A stretch of 14,787 bases of DNA from Cymbomonas tetramitiformis. Its lineage: Eukaryota; Chlorophyta; Pyramimonadophyceae; Pyramimonadales; Pyramimonadaceae. A program made the position numbers and the translations under genes. This document shows positions 1 through 8,871 of this stretch, in pieces. The DNA lies in assembly GCA_001247695.2 (NCBI GenBank), contig LGRX02029338.1, forward strand, positions 1 through 14,787. Direction: 5' to 3'. Numbering within the stretch: the stretch's first letter is position 1; every line of letters starts with the position of its first letter. The notes under the pieces were generated by a model. The model did not search any database. It was given only the letters and a program-made list of their open reading frames with translations, and was not told where the DNA came from.

Positions 1-130
1 CAGCTCGATGCGCCGCTCAGAAGCCTCGGGGCTTACACCTCGATGCGCCGCTCACTCAGAAGCCTCGGGGCTTACAGCTCGATGCGCCGCTCGCTCAGAA
101 GCCTCGGGGCTTACAGCTCGATGCGCCGCT
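1..130. repeat. 39-bp GC-rich minisatellite, about 3.4 copies
   Basis: A unit built on CTCGATGCGCCGCT followed by CAGAAGCCTCGGGGCTTA recurs at 1-35, 36-74 and 75-113, with a partial copy at 114-130. The second and third copies carry an extra four bases (CACT or CGCT) that the first lacks. CCTCGGGG and the flanking bases are weakly self-complementary. The array touches the start of the window, so its full length is unknown. Short open frames run through it on both strands, but they only reflect a 39-bp period divisible by three. No gene is supported. Confidence 0.9.
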
Positions 131-226
131 TTTGATATTTGTGCATATATTGTAGCTGTTTCGATGTTGCAATATCCTGTTGCATATTTATTTGTCAGAT
201 ACAGTTTGTTGCGATATCCAATGTTG

Positions 227-2128
227 TTGACCATCTCGACACGGCTGACACATTTGTTTCCACAATGCCCGACACTATCCACTACCATGCCTTCTTAGCA
301 CCAAATGATGACTCAGTTTGTGCCTGCCACTCCAGATCACCACCCACATAAAGCACCGTACCTAAATGCACTTAACCGTCGAGCCAGCCGGCTACGGATC
401 CCAATTGGGACTCCGTTAATGGACCTGGGGGCTGTTAGCCCAAGATCTGTGACACCAACGCCTATGCGAGTGCCCAATATGGTGATGACCATCTCGACAC
501 GGCTGACACATGTGCTTCCACAATGCCAGACACTATCCACTACCATGCCTTCTTAGCGCCAAATGATGACTGAGTTTGTGCCTGCCACTCCAGATCACCA
601 CCCACATAAAGCACCGCATCTGGCTGCACTTGGCCGTCGAGCCAGCCGGCTACGGATCCCTATTGGGACTCCGTTAATGGACCTGGGGGCTGTTAGCCCA
701 AGATCTGTGACGCCAACGCCTATGCGAGTGCCCAATATGGTGATGACCATCTCGACACGGCTGACACATGTGCTTCCACAATGCCAGACACTATCCACTA
801 CCATGCCTTCTTAGCGCCAAATGATGACCGTAGTTTGTGCCCACCCGCATCACCACTCACATAATGCACCATATCCTGGCCGAACTGGCCGCCGGAGCTG
901 CCCGGCTACGGATCCCACTGACTCACGGGACCCTGGGGGCCGTACGCTGCGATCTGTGACGCCAACGCCTATGCGAGTGCCCAATATGGTGATGACCATC
1001 TCGACACGGCTGACACATGTGCTTCCACAATGCCAGACACTATCCACTACCATGCCTTCTTAGCGCCAAATGATGACTGAGTTTGTGCCTGCCACTCCAG
1101 ATCTCCACCCACATAAAGCACCGCACCTGGCTGCACTTGGCCGTCGAGCCAGCCGGCTACGGATCCCTATTGGGACTCCGTTAATGGACCTGGGGGCTGT
1201 TAGCCCAAGCTCAGAGCCGCCAACGCCTATGCAGAGTGCCGAATATGGTGATGACCATCTCGACACGGCTGACACATGTGCTTCCACAATGCCAGACACT
1301 ATCCACTACCATGCCTTCTTAGCGCCAAATGATGACTGAGTTTGTGCCTGCCGCTCCAGATCACCACCCACATAAAGCACCGCACCTAAATGCACTTGGC
1401 CGTCGAGCCAGCCGGCTACGGATCCCAATTGGGACTCCGTTAATGGACCTGGGGGCGGTTAGCCCAAGATCTGTGACACCAACGCCTATGCGAGTGCCCA
1501 ATATGGTGATGACCATCTCGACACGGCTGACACATGTGCTTCCACAATGCCAGACACTATCCACTACCATGCCTTCTTAGCGCCAAATGATGACTCAGTT
1601 TGTGCCTGCCACTCCAGATCACCACCCACATAAAGCACCGCACCTGGCTGCACTTGGCCGTCGAGCCAGCCGGCTACGGATCCCTATTGGGACTCCGTTA
1701 ATGGACCTGGGGGCTGTTAGCCCAAGCTCAGAGCCGCCAACGCCTATGCGAGTGCCCAATATGGTGATGACCATCTCGACACGGCTGACACATGTGCTTC
1801 CACAATGCCAGACACTATCCAGTACCATGCCTTCTTAGCGCCAAATGATGACTGAGTTTGTGCCTGCCGCTCCAGATCACCACCCACATAAAGCACCGCA
1901 CCTAAATGCACTTGGCCGTCGAGCCAGCCGGCTACGGATCCCTATTGGGACTCCGTTAATGGACCTGGGGGCTGTTAGCCCAAGCTCAGTGACGCCAACG
2001 CCTACGCAGAGTGCCGAATATGGTGATTACCATCTCGACACGGCTGACACATGTGCTTCCACAATGCCAGACACTATCCACTACCATGCCTTCTTAGCGC
2101 CAAACGACGACTCAGTCCGTGCCTGCCA
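227..2128. repeat. 258-bp satellite array, about 7.4 copies
   Basis: A unit containing CATCTCGACACGGCTGACAC, CACTATCCACTACCATGCC and GGACTCCGTTAATGGACCTG repeats with the same landmark (ATGATGAC) at 305, 563, 821, 1070, 1329, 1587 and 1845. The next landmark, about 2103, has mutated to ACGACGAC. Spacing is 258 bp except for a 249-bp unit starting at 821 and a 259-bp unit at 1070. The edge copies (227-300 and 2100-2128) are the most diverged, as is usual for satellites. Units differ at a few diagnostic sites, for example AAATGCACTT versus GGCTGCACTT and AGATCTGTGAC versus AGCTCAGAGCC. Each unit carries an open frame of about 83 codons, but single-base insertions shift it in the units starting at 1070 and 1845, so it does not look selected as protein. 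Confidence 0.95.
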
Positions 2129-2207
2129 CGTTGGCACCTGTTATATATATCAGAGAGTTCCACACCGCTCGATAGGTATACTTTACAGGGAATGCTAAGC
2201 AAATGTT
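2129..2207. other. Junction between satellite and retroelement
   Basis: About 80 bp, AT-rich (includes TTATATATAT), lies between the last satellite remnant and the stop codon of the protease frame. No LTR end, polypurine tract or target duplication is recognisable. It marks where the retroelement loses its pol region. Confidence 0.4.
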
Positions 2208-4010
2208 TCAATAGACATTTTTTACTGGGGTATGGCTCAAAAGGACTCCCTGTACTAGTGTCATTGTCGTGTCCTTGGACCGACTGGGGTCCGGGGACCC
2301 CGGCGAACAGCCGGTGATGACGACCTCTTCCCTGCCCTTGGTGAACCGGACCGAACCCCAGTTCTTATAATCCAGTGTAACCGGAGAAAGATTCGCCAGC
2401 CAAGGACCTCCCAGGATGACATCCACCTTGAGGTCGAGGGGCATTACCCGAAGCTCAACCTGCTGGCCGTAAGACCCCTTCGACGTCTCAGCAAGGAGCT
2501 TGGGCCTGATGCAGGAATTAGCATCATATGTGGTGCCGTCAGCCACTCGAACCCGCATGGCTTGCTCGTGGCGCACCGGCTTGACGCCGGAGAGCTTCTG
2601 CAGTGTACTCTTTGCGATAATATTGGTGGATGCTCCCGAATCCACCAACACCTTGACTCTGACGCCCGCAATCCAGGCCCAAAACAGCAACAACGTCGGT
2701 GTGCGACTGTGCCTGTCGAAACTCCTCGGGCGCGCTCCCATCGAGGACACTGCTGCCAGGGACTCACACCAGCTCGGACTGATATCGCCGTCCTGCATTA
2801 TGCAGTCCAGGCGGGTGACTGACGTTTCTGCGTCGGAGTCACAGTCCGGGAGGCAGTAAGTACACGCGTCCGCCAGCAGGCCGATGGCGACTGCTTTCTG
2901 AACTGCGCTGCGCTCTGGGAAGTCTGGGGGGGACACCGCGACTTGGACTGACGCTGCAGCCAGTTTAGCCGCTATGTGCTTTCTGACTTGCTCGTCCCGG
3001 TGCATCAGCTCATTGTCTTGCTGAAGTTCCCTATTCTCCCTTTCCAACTCCTCCTTTACGAAGGCGTGGAAGTCCGCATGGCGTTCTGTTGAGGTAGAAG
3101 CCGGGTCCCTACCCTCCAACTCGTACCTGCGCCGCAATCGAGAGGTTCGAAGCGCCTTGTCTTCAGGAGTCAGCCATGGTCTGCGTTTCGGGCCCAAAGC
3201 CTGGCGAGCCCTGCTTCGGGTCAACCACGGCCGACTGGGCTTTGAAGTTCTCTCTGGTGGTGAGAGTTCTTCTCCCTCGGCAGGCTTGGGCTTGGCCACG
3301 CGAACGAACCGTCCGAACTCCTGATCCAAGATGGCTTTGCGTCGGCGATTGAACTCGCGCACCCTGACGAGCCGCTTCAAGCGCTTATCTAACTCTTTCC
3401 GATTCAACTGGGGCTTACTAGTCGTGGGTCCAAGCTTCTGTCTCATCCGCCTTTGACCTGCCCTCCAAAGCGCAAGGGACTTGACCGGTCGGACCTCTGA
3501 TTCTTCCAGCTTTAGATACCTTTCTAGCGCCCTGATGGCAGAACGCAGGCGAGCACTTGGCTGCTGGGCCTGAAAGGCTTTCCTAACTCTGGGGGGTAAA
3601 CGCTGAGCCCTGAACTTCCAGTGCCCGCGAACTCTCGCAACATCCGACCCTTGGTTCTCCAGGTGCTGTTGGTAGACTGCCCGTGGCTCAACTGTGTGGC
3701 TCGACCGGTTTTTATCCCGGGTGTCCGCACCGGTGATCCAACAGAGCAGCTCCCACGGCTCCTCGGGACGAGGAACTGAGGCGGTTGCTGGGGTTCTGGC
3801 GGACTTCAAGAAGTTCGCCTGCTCTCTCTGAATGCGTTGCTCGACCTGTTCCCGCTCAGGAGGCTCTGGGCTTCCCGTGCGGGTGGCGGCTAGCATATCC
3901 AAATCTTCCTGCTCATACTCCTCGACTCGACTCTGGCTCTTGAGGTGGCGCCTGGCGCTGCTACTAAGGTGTCTCCCACACCTTCTCCACCTATCACGCA
4001 GCAGCTGCAT
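2208..4010 (-). CDS. Retrotransposon protease polyprotein (gypsy-type), ending before reverse transcriptase
   Basis: This is a 600-residue frame, read here from an ATG at 4010. Residues 1-350 are basic and charged with no recognised domain; residues 310-345 are Glu/Arg-rich and could be helical. Residues 440-560 form a retropepsin-like aspartic protease: VDSGAS (456-461, catalytic Asp457) and ILGGPWL (532-538), followed by a typical post-protease strand. Such proteases work as homodimers and cut the Gag-Pol precursor in the particle. The frame stops 60 residues after the protease, and no reverse transcriptase, RNase H or integrase follows; satellite DNA begins about 80 bp beyond. The same frame is open back to 4148, overlapping the gag gene by 73 nt in the -1 phase. 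No classical slippery heptamer is visible there, so expression could be by frameshift or by re-initiation at 4010. Family assignment is from the protease motifs only. Confidence 0.85.
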   Translation of the reverse strand: MQLLRDRWRRCGRHLSSSARRHLKSQSRVEEYEQEDLDMLAATRTGSPEPPEREQVEQRIQREQANFLKSARTPATASVPRPEEPWELLCWITGADTRDKNRSSHTVEPRAVYQQHLENQGSDVARVRGHWKFRAQRLPPRVRKAFQAQQPSARLRSAIRALERYLKLEESEVRPVKSLALWRAGQRRMRQKLGPTTSKPQLNRKELDKRLKRLVRVREFNRRRKAILDQEFGRFVRVAKPKPAEGEELSPPERTSKPSRPWLTRSRARQALGPKRRPWLTPEDKALRTSRLRRRYELEGRDPASTSTERHADFHAFVKEELERENRELQQDNELMHRDEQVRKHIAAKLAAASVQVAVSPPDFPERSAVQKAVAIGLLADACTYCLPDCDSDAETSVTRLDCIMQDGDISPSWCESLAAVSSMGARPRSFDRHSRTPTLLLFWAWIAGVRVKVLVDSGASTNIIAKSTLQKLSGVKPVRHEQAMRVRVADGTTYDANSCIRPKLLAETSKGSYGQQVELRVMPLDLKVDVILGGPWLANLSPVTLDYKNWGSVRFTKGREEVVITGCSPGSPDPSRSKDTTMTLVQGVLLSHTPVKNVY

Positions 4011-4075
4011 CGCTGTGGACGCCGGCGCGGGGCCCTTTTGTCCCCCTGACCCCGCAGTGACGGGGCCCGCGCCCT

Positions 4076-6712
4076 TTACTGCGGGGAGGACGCCCCGGGC
4101 TGGGGAGCGTCCTCCTGGACAAAATCCAATCCGATGGCAGCCAAAGCTTCATCCACCGAATCGTCCCCTATCAACGCCAGGGTGTCCTCCAGGAGGCACT
4201 TGGCCCACTCCTTCGGGCGCAGCTTCGCCTGCGGACAGTCGCGGGCATAATGGTCCATGCACTTACACAGACGGCAGCCCTCGTACTCTGGGGAGCCGAG
4301 TCGTTGCCCTGTGGGTGTCGGAGTGCCAGCGGATGTCGCCATGGCTAGCAGCTCCTCCGTGACATCTACGTGGGCCAGCAGCTGGACCGAGCGGCTCGTC
4401 TTATCCTGGCTCTGCCGTAACTCCCGCTCAGCCTCTATGGCCCAGGTCAGGAGTTCGTGGCGGCCTTTACTGGCCGTCCGGCTCAGGGTAAGGACCGAAG
4501 AGCTTTTCCTCTCGGCTATAAGGAAGACCTTCCTCCTTACCTCCGGTATCAATCCCGTAAGGAATATCTCCAGCAGCTCCTCTTTCGGCACCGGAGAGGT
4601 GAGCTCGTGGGCAGCCAGCATGCTCACGATGTCGTGAGCAAGGTGCACCCCGTCCCAGAACTCGCGGGCCGTGCGAGTCTGTCTGTCCTGACTTTGACGC
4701 ACGCGACGCAGGAACGGACCGATCGACGCCATTTCCCCCTTGTCGGGCATCACCAGCTGCGCCAAGGGGACCACTATGACGTCCAGGGTGAGGTTCCTAC
4801 CTTCCCGAGCCTCCGTCAACACCGAAGAAAGCTCGCGGTACTCGGAGCTGAGATTGCCGAAGCAGTGTCTGGCCACTTCCGACAGCAGAGAGTGGTCTGA
4901 CAACACCTTCTCCTCACCCCCGCTCCCTAGTGGGCCCAGACGCGCCATCTCCATAGCATAGCGCACCGGCTCCAGTTCCCGAACCTCCCTGACCTGCCGA
5001 ACGAATCGGAGGAGCCGACCTAAGACGTGGGACGACCCCTCCACCTCTGTGTGGTATTTGTCCACTGCCTTCTCTATGGCTCTGAGGGCCTCCTTGAGAG
5101 CGTGCTGCTCGTCCTTACGACTGTAATGGCTTCGGGGCTCCCTGTAACGAGAGGACGCGAAGGTGAACTGGCTGTCGCCATCCCCGTCCTCACCCGGCCC
5201 ATCGCCGCCAGGGTCCTCGCCCGGACTCCCCGGGCCTTCTGGCCCTCCAGGGTCACCGCTCCCCGAGCCTCCGGGACCACCATGACCGCTGGCACCGGGT
5301 GCCTCCGGAAGCTCGTTTGGCTCCGAGTGCTCCAGTTGAGGGACCATCCCCCCCCCGTCTCCCGGTGTGTCCACCGCCGCAGGAAGCGGAGGCGATGTCA
5401 CAGCCGGAAAGCCGTCGAAAGCACCGGGCCACACGTCCGCGGCGCAAAACCCACACACCGGCAGGTACGCCTTCTTCAGGAACGCTACCACACTTTTCTT
5501 AGCGCCTACTTGACACTCCCACATACGCACCGGGCTCTCCTCGTGCCCGCACCCACAGCGAGCGCAGCTTACTGCGACGGTCGCCAAGGCCGTCGTGAGA
5601 CTGTGAATCACCTGGGCCCCGAGGACCCTGTCCTCGTCCGCGACTCTTGCCTTCAGGCATTGCCTGATCTGACTGGCAGGGTGCAAGCACCCGGCAACCT
5701 GACCAAGGGAACGATACCTACGAGCGGCGTCGTAAAACAGGCGCTGGGCTTCAATCCCCGGGTTGGCATACCCGACCACGTGTTTCCGGAGGGCGTCGCA
5801 GACCTGTATAGGAAGGGAAACAAAGTCCCATGCGTGCGACGGGAGCGATGGGAGCGGTGCCACGCCCGTGTGTGACTCCTCTGGCGGGCTCTGCACGTCC
5901 CGGTTCTCGACGTCACAGGTGACGACGGAAGCAGGCTCTACCAGCTCATGCCCCCCTCGGGAGATGGGCGTCTCCTGAACCGGGCTCGACATTGCCGCTG
6001 AGGGCCCTTGAGCGTCCGACTCCACGGGTCCCGAGGGCGAAACCTGAACCAGGGCGAGCCTTTGGACTTGAGACTCTATGACCGCCTGCAGCCTTTCCTC
6101 TAGCTGAGCCTCAGCCGACGCTCGCCGCTCTTCGGCAGCTACCTGCTGAGCGACGCTCTCGTCGACAGCCAATTGCCTGGCAGTTTCCCGGGCTTCTGCA
6201 GCCAGCCGGTCTGCGGCCCAGCGCTCTTCGACAGCACGTTGCTCGGAGGCCCTACGCTCCTCGGCAGAGCGCTGATCGGAGATCCTGCGCTCCTCGGCCG
6301 CTCTTTGGCTCTCTTGGAGTTGCCGAGACAGCTGTTCCAGGCGAGCCTCGGCAGCTGCCTCTCGAGCTCGGGACTCCTTCTGCCATGCCTCCTTCAGCTC
6401 CTGCAGGTCCTGACTGTTCCGGCTCCAGGTGGACTCCGGGGACGACGACGCATCTCCTGAGGAAGCTGGACCGGGGCGCGGAGCCGAGGGTGCTCGACTG
6501 GGCTTCCGGGTGCGAGGTGCCGGGCGACCGGGGCCGCTCGGCTTAGGCGCCTGAGTCCTGGACCTTGGAAGTTCCGCGGGATGCTCCTCCTCCGATGAGG
6601 ACGAGAGAGGAGCAAACCGGTTTGACCAGTTCCCACCAGGAGCTACGGAACTCAAAGGTGCTGTGCCTGACTTCCTAAGACCCCTGTGCGACTTCCGGGT
6701 GCGGCCGCTCAT
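4076..6712 (-). CDS. Gag-like structural protein with coiled coil and CCHC zinc knuckle
   Basis: This encodes 878 residues from the ATG at 6712; the frame is open further up to about 6835 but with no ATG there. Regions in order: a basic, Ser/Pro-rich start; a long Glu/Arg/Ala heptad-rich coiled coil (about residues 102-220); a Cys cluster (Cys383, 386, 388, 400, 420, 423) that may bind zinc; a Gly/Pro/Asp linker (about 448-511); a helical capsid-like region including EIFLTGLIPEVRRKV; and a perfect CX2CX4HX4C knuckle (residues 813-826, CRLCKCMDHYARDC). The knuckle and the adjoining protease frame identify it as a retrotransposon Gag that packages element RNA. It is long for a Gag, and the internal Cys cluster is unusual. 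The downstream protease frame overlaps its 3' end in a different phase. No function beyond Gag is claimed. Confidence 0.85.
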   Translation of the reverse strand: MSGRTRKSHRGLRKSGTAPLSSVAPGGNWSNRFAPLSSSSEEEHPAELPRSRTQAPKPSGPGRPAPRTRKPSRAPSAPRPGPASSGDASSSPESTWSRNSQDLQELKEAWQKESRAREAAAEARLEQLSRQLQESQRAAEERRISDQRSAEERRASEQRAVEERWAADRLAAEARETARQLAVDESVAQQVAAEERRASAEAQLEERLQAVIESQVQRLALVQVSPSGPVESDAQGPSAAMSSPVQETPISRGGHELVEPASVVTCDVENRDVQSPPEESHTGVAPLPSLPSHAWDFVSLPIQVCDALRKHVVGYANPGIEAQRLFYDAARRYRSLGQVAGCLHPASQIRQCLKARVADEDRVLGAQVIHSLTTALATVAVSCARCGCGHEESPVRMWECQVGAKKSVVAFLKKAYLPVCGFCAADVWPGAFDGFPAVTSPPLPAAVDTPGDGGGMVPQLEHSEPNELPEAPGASGHGGPGGSGSGDPGGPEGPGSPGEDPGGDGPGEDGDGDSQFTFASSRYREPRSHYSRKDEQHALKEALRAIEKAVDKYHTEVEGSSHVLGRLLRFVRQVREVRELEPVRYAMEMARLGPLGSGGEEKVLSDHSLLSEVARHCFGNLSSEYRELSSVLTEAREGRNLTLDVIVVPLAQLVMPDKGEMASIGPFLRRVRQSQDRQTRTAREFWDGVHLAHDIVSMLAAHELTSPVPKEELLEIFLTGLIPEVRRKVFLIAERKSSSVLTLSRTASKGRHELLTWAIEAERELRQSQDKTSRSVQLLAHVDVTEELLAMATSAGTPTPTGQRLGSPEYEGCRLCKCMDHYARDCPQAKLRPKEWAKCLLEDTLALIGDDSVDEALAAIGLDFVQEDAPQPGASSPQ

Positions 6713-6825
6713 TCTGACGGCCGCGACGACTGCCCTCCTTACCTCCCAGAGGTCCACTCCCCGGTGTACTATCTCTCCCGGTCTGCTGACGTTGATGGCA
6801 AAGGCAGAGAACCTACACCTCTCGA

Positions 6826-7218
6826 TATACCGCACATATCGGGGTGGGATAAGGTAGTGTGGTTATGAAGACATATCGAGGGCTTCATGGCTGAGCGGAT
6901 CGGAGAGATGGCGCGATTGAACAGCCTGTACCAAGTCGAGACCAGCACACACGTCGTGCAGCTCAGCGAGCACCTCCACCGAGTCGAATGGGGGTGTCAA
7001 GTGTCGGGCGGTTGGCGAGGGGCAGTGAGAGCGGTCAGGCTCTCAGAGGCGGCCATGATAATAACGCTCACATGCCTTCTGGCTGATTTTGGAAATTCAA
7101 GTCGATTCGTGCTCTTGAACACCGTCACCTGTTCATAAAGCATTTGGGAAAGCGGGGGCACACGTCCGACTCGATTCTGACCGAATTGCCCAAGTTATTC
7201 GGGCAGACGTATCGTTAT
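6826..7218. repeat. 393-bp direct repeat, copy 1
   Basis: This stretch matches 7873-8265 with a constant offset of 1047 bp, no gaps and only four differences seen by eye (near 6919, 7039, 7090 and 7154). It starts at TATACCGCACATATCGGGG and ends at GACGTATCGTTAT. It lies 114 bp upstream of the minus-strand gag ATG, so it could be an LTR remnant of that element, but its ends are not TG/CA and no 5-bp duplication flanks the pair. On the plus strand TGGCTGAGCGGA (6888-6899) resembles a polymerase III A box and AGTCGAGACC (6934-6943) weakly resembles a B box, so a SINE is a second possibility. The 83-codon open frame inside is not preserved in copy 2. Confidence 0.85.
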
Positions 7219-7872
7219 CTTGAGCGAGATTTGAAGTTTCGATTTAGGGGGCGGGGTGGACTTGGCGGGATCGTATATGATAGTGCTAAAAGGCGGGGGT
7301 TTGTTTGGAGGTCAGATGTCGAGGTGCCTAGGCTTCAGGAGGGGTAGGAAGTGAGGCGGCAGGCAGGCAGGCAGCGAAAATCCAGCGAAAAAATATGCGG
7401 TAAGTTTCCTTGATGTAGGGTTTGGCGGCATTGCGTGAACGCCTTGCTTACTCGGAATGACATTTGGGGATATGATATCTTGAGGTAATTTTGTGCGGGG
7501 AACACGTTTCTGAGGTCAGATTGGTGATTTGACAAAGTGGGATGGTCGATTTTCGCCGAGCGCCCCTGCGGGGCGTAGACAGGGGATAGCGCGCAGTACG
7601 GTAGGATATGCCTCTCCAGGGGGGGCTTGCCGCCCGTTGCGAATCCGGATAGATCCCTGATCCAGATGGGCGATACGACATCTTCATCGTGTTCGCCGTC
7701 GAAAATCGCTCTAGTGACATGTCCCTTACCCCATTTGCCTCGGAGAGTATCCATTGATAACGAGTCCCACAAGACAGACTTAGGGTTATAACTCGGAGTA
7801 TCGATAAAAGAGCCTTCCCCATGCCCCCCTGGGGAAGATGCATGCACCACAAATGACGCGCCTTGGCGGCTC
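7219..7872. other. Spacer between the two 393-bp repeats; no recognised gene
   Basis: These 654 bp are unique in the window. A minus-strand open frame of 171 codons (7335-7850) covers most of it, overlapped by another of 144 codons (7448-7882) in a second phase. Neither shows a family motif I recognise, so I do not call a gene. Short GC-rich hairpins occur at CGCCCCTGCGGGGCG (about 7560-7574) and around the CTTCCCC/GGGGAAG pair (about 7816-7838). The region could be the internal part of a small element bounded by the two repeats. Confidence 0.4.
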
Positions 7873-8265
7873 TATACCGCACATATCGGGGTGGGATAAG
7901 GTAGTGTGGTTATGAAGACATATCGAGGGCTTCATGGCTGAGCGGATCGGAGAGATGGCGCGATTCAACAGCCTGTACCAAGTCGAGACCAGCACACACG
8001 TCGTGCAGCTCAGCGAGCACCTCCACCGAGTCGAATGGGGGTGTCAAGTGTCGGGCGGTTGGCGAGGGGCAGTGAGAGCGGTCAGGCCCTCAGAGGCGGC
8101 CATGATAATAACGCTCACATGCCTTCTGGCTGATTTTTGAAATTCAAGTCGATTCGTGCTCTTGAACACCGTCACCTGTTCATAAAGCATTTGGGAAAGC
8201 TGGGGCACACGTCCGACTCGATTCTGACCGAATTGCCCAAGTTATTCGGGCAGACGTATCGTTAT
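7873..8265. repeat. 393-bp direct repeat, copy 2
   Basis: This is the partner of 6826-7218, about 99% identical by eye. The open frame seen in copy 1 ends early here at a TGA created by a G-to-T type change near 8137, which argues against coding function. The copy ends exactly where the 126-bp repeat array begins (8265/8266). A polymerase III A-box-like string lies at 7935-7946. Confidence 0.85.
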
Positions 8266-8510
8266 GAAAACGAGACGTCGGTTTTGGTACCATTTAAGAC
8301 CGTTTACGGTCGGGTGCCATCAATTTCGATTCCATTTAACACCGCGCATGATCTTGCGCCGATGATTTTAAGCACATTCAACACCGTTTATGAAAACGAG
8401 ACGTCGGTTTTGGTACCATTTAAGACCGTTCCCGGACGGGTGCCATCAATTTCGATTCCATTTAACACCGCGCATGATCTTGCGCCGATGATTTTAAGCA
8501 TATTCAACCA
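8266..8510. repeat. 126-bp tandem repeat (two copies) made of three 42-bp subunits
   Basis: Two near-identical 126-bp units begin at 8265 and 8391; the second is slightly shortened. Each splits into three 42-bp subunits that align to each other around GGTACCATTTAAGACCG, GATTCCATTTAACACCG and AGCACATTCAACACCG. A plus-strand frame (8137-8553) passes through and gives a 14-residue periodicity with cores such as VPFKTV, IPFNTA and STFNTV. Because 42 is divisible by three, this periodicity alone does not prove coding. The 42-bp unit is related to the array at 9521-9835. Confidence 0.85.
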
Positions 8511-8518
8511 AGGAGTAG

Positions 8519-8760
8519 TATCGATATTCAATATTTTCGATAGTATCGATTAATCGAAATATTGTTATTTATCGATAGGAAATTTGTACATATCGAAATA
8601 TTGAATATTTATCGATACAATTTACTACATATCGATATTGATCGATAGCCCCCCGGACCTATCGATATTGATCGATACCTATTAACACCTATTGTTATCG
8701 ATCGATAAATTCAAAATTGAACGACACAATTGGTCAAAATCGATTAATCGATTAATCGAT
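8519..8760. repeat. ATCGAT-rich palindromic cluster
   Basis: Thirteen ATCGAT hexamers (one overlapping pair) lie within about 240 bp, at 8520, 8545, 8571, 8611, 8631, 8641, 8661, 8671, 8697, 8701, 8739, 8747 and 8755. The hexamer is its own reverse complement. The left part forms a larger imperfect inverted repeat: the arm at 8520-8541 pairs with the arm at 8592-8616. The region is AT-rich. No gene is visible. It may be a satellite, a DNA-unwinding or attachment region, or a multi-site binding platform; sequence alone does not decide. Confidence 0.85.
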
Positions 8761-8871
8761 CCCACATTGGGCCTTTACCGTATTCGCATTGGCGATTGGC
8801 CGTCCGCTTCCACGTTGTTCCAGATCGATGTGTACAAGGCAGGCGCATCGAGAGAATATCTACAATATCTA

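Larger units (their letters stand above)
2208..6825 (-). mobile_element. Truncated or non-autonomous gypsy-type LTR retroelement (gag and protease only)
   Basis: Gag (4076-6712) and protease (2208-4010) lie on the minus strand in the normal order for this class. The pol enzymes expected after the protease are absent: the element ends near 2130-2207, next to the 258-bp satellite. On the gag side a 393-bp direct repeat begins at 6826, 114 bp upstream of the gag ATG. It occupies the place of a 5' LTR, but it does not end in TG...CA and no primer-binding site is evident beside it. Either the element was cut by satellite insertion or recombination, or it is a gag-pro type that borrows pol enzymes. 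Both long frames are intact, which argues against great age. Outer boundaries are approximate. Confidence 0.7.

Noticed and set aside
305..2198. Family of about 83-residue proteins, one per satellite unit
   Set aside because: The frame persists mainly because 258 is divisible by three. Single-base insertions in the units starting at 1070 and 1845 shift it freely, and a comparable frame exists on the opposite strand.
4076..4148. Classical -1 ribosomal slippery heptamer at the gag-pro overlap
   Set aside because: No X XXY YYZ heptamer in the gag phase was found in the 73-nt overlap.
5027..5875. Plus-strand frame of 282 codons opposite the large Gag
   Set aside because: It is a shadow of the GC-rich minus-strand gag gene, which has clear domains; the plus-strand translation has none.
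6887..7138. Small plus-strand protein (83 codons) within the 393-bp repeat
   Set aside because: Copy 2 truncates it by a stop, and the few differences change amino acids. No motif is recognised.
7335..7850. 171-codon minus-strand gene in the spacer
   Set aside because: No recognisable domain, an overlapping competing frame, and a position inside a repeat-bounded block. Reported only as an open frame.
6826..8265. Certain LTR pair of the gag-pro element
   Set aside because: The ends are not TG...CA, no primer site is seen next to 6826, and no matching 5-bp duplication flanks the pair. Kept only as one option.
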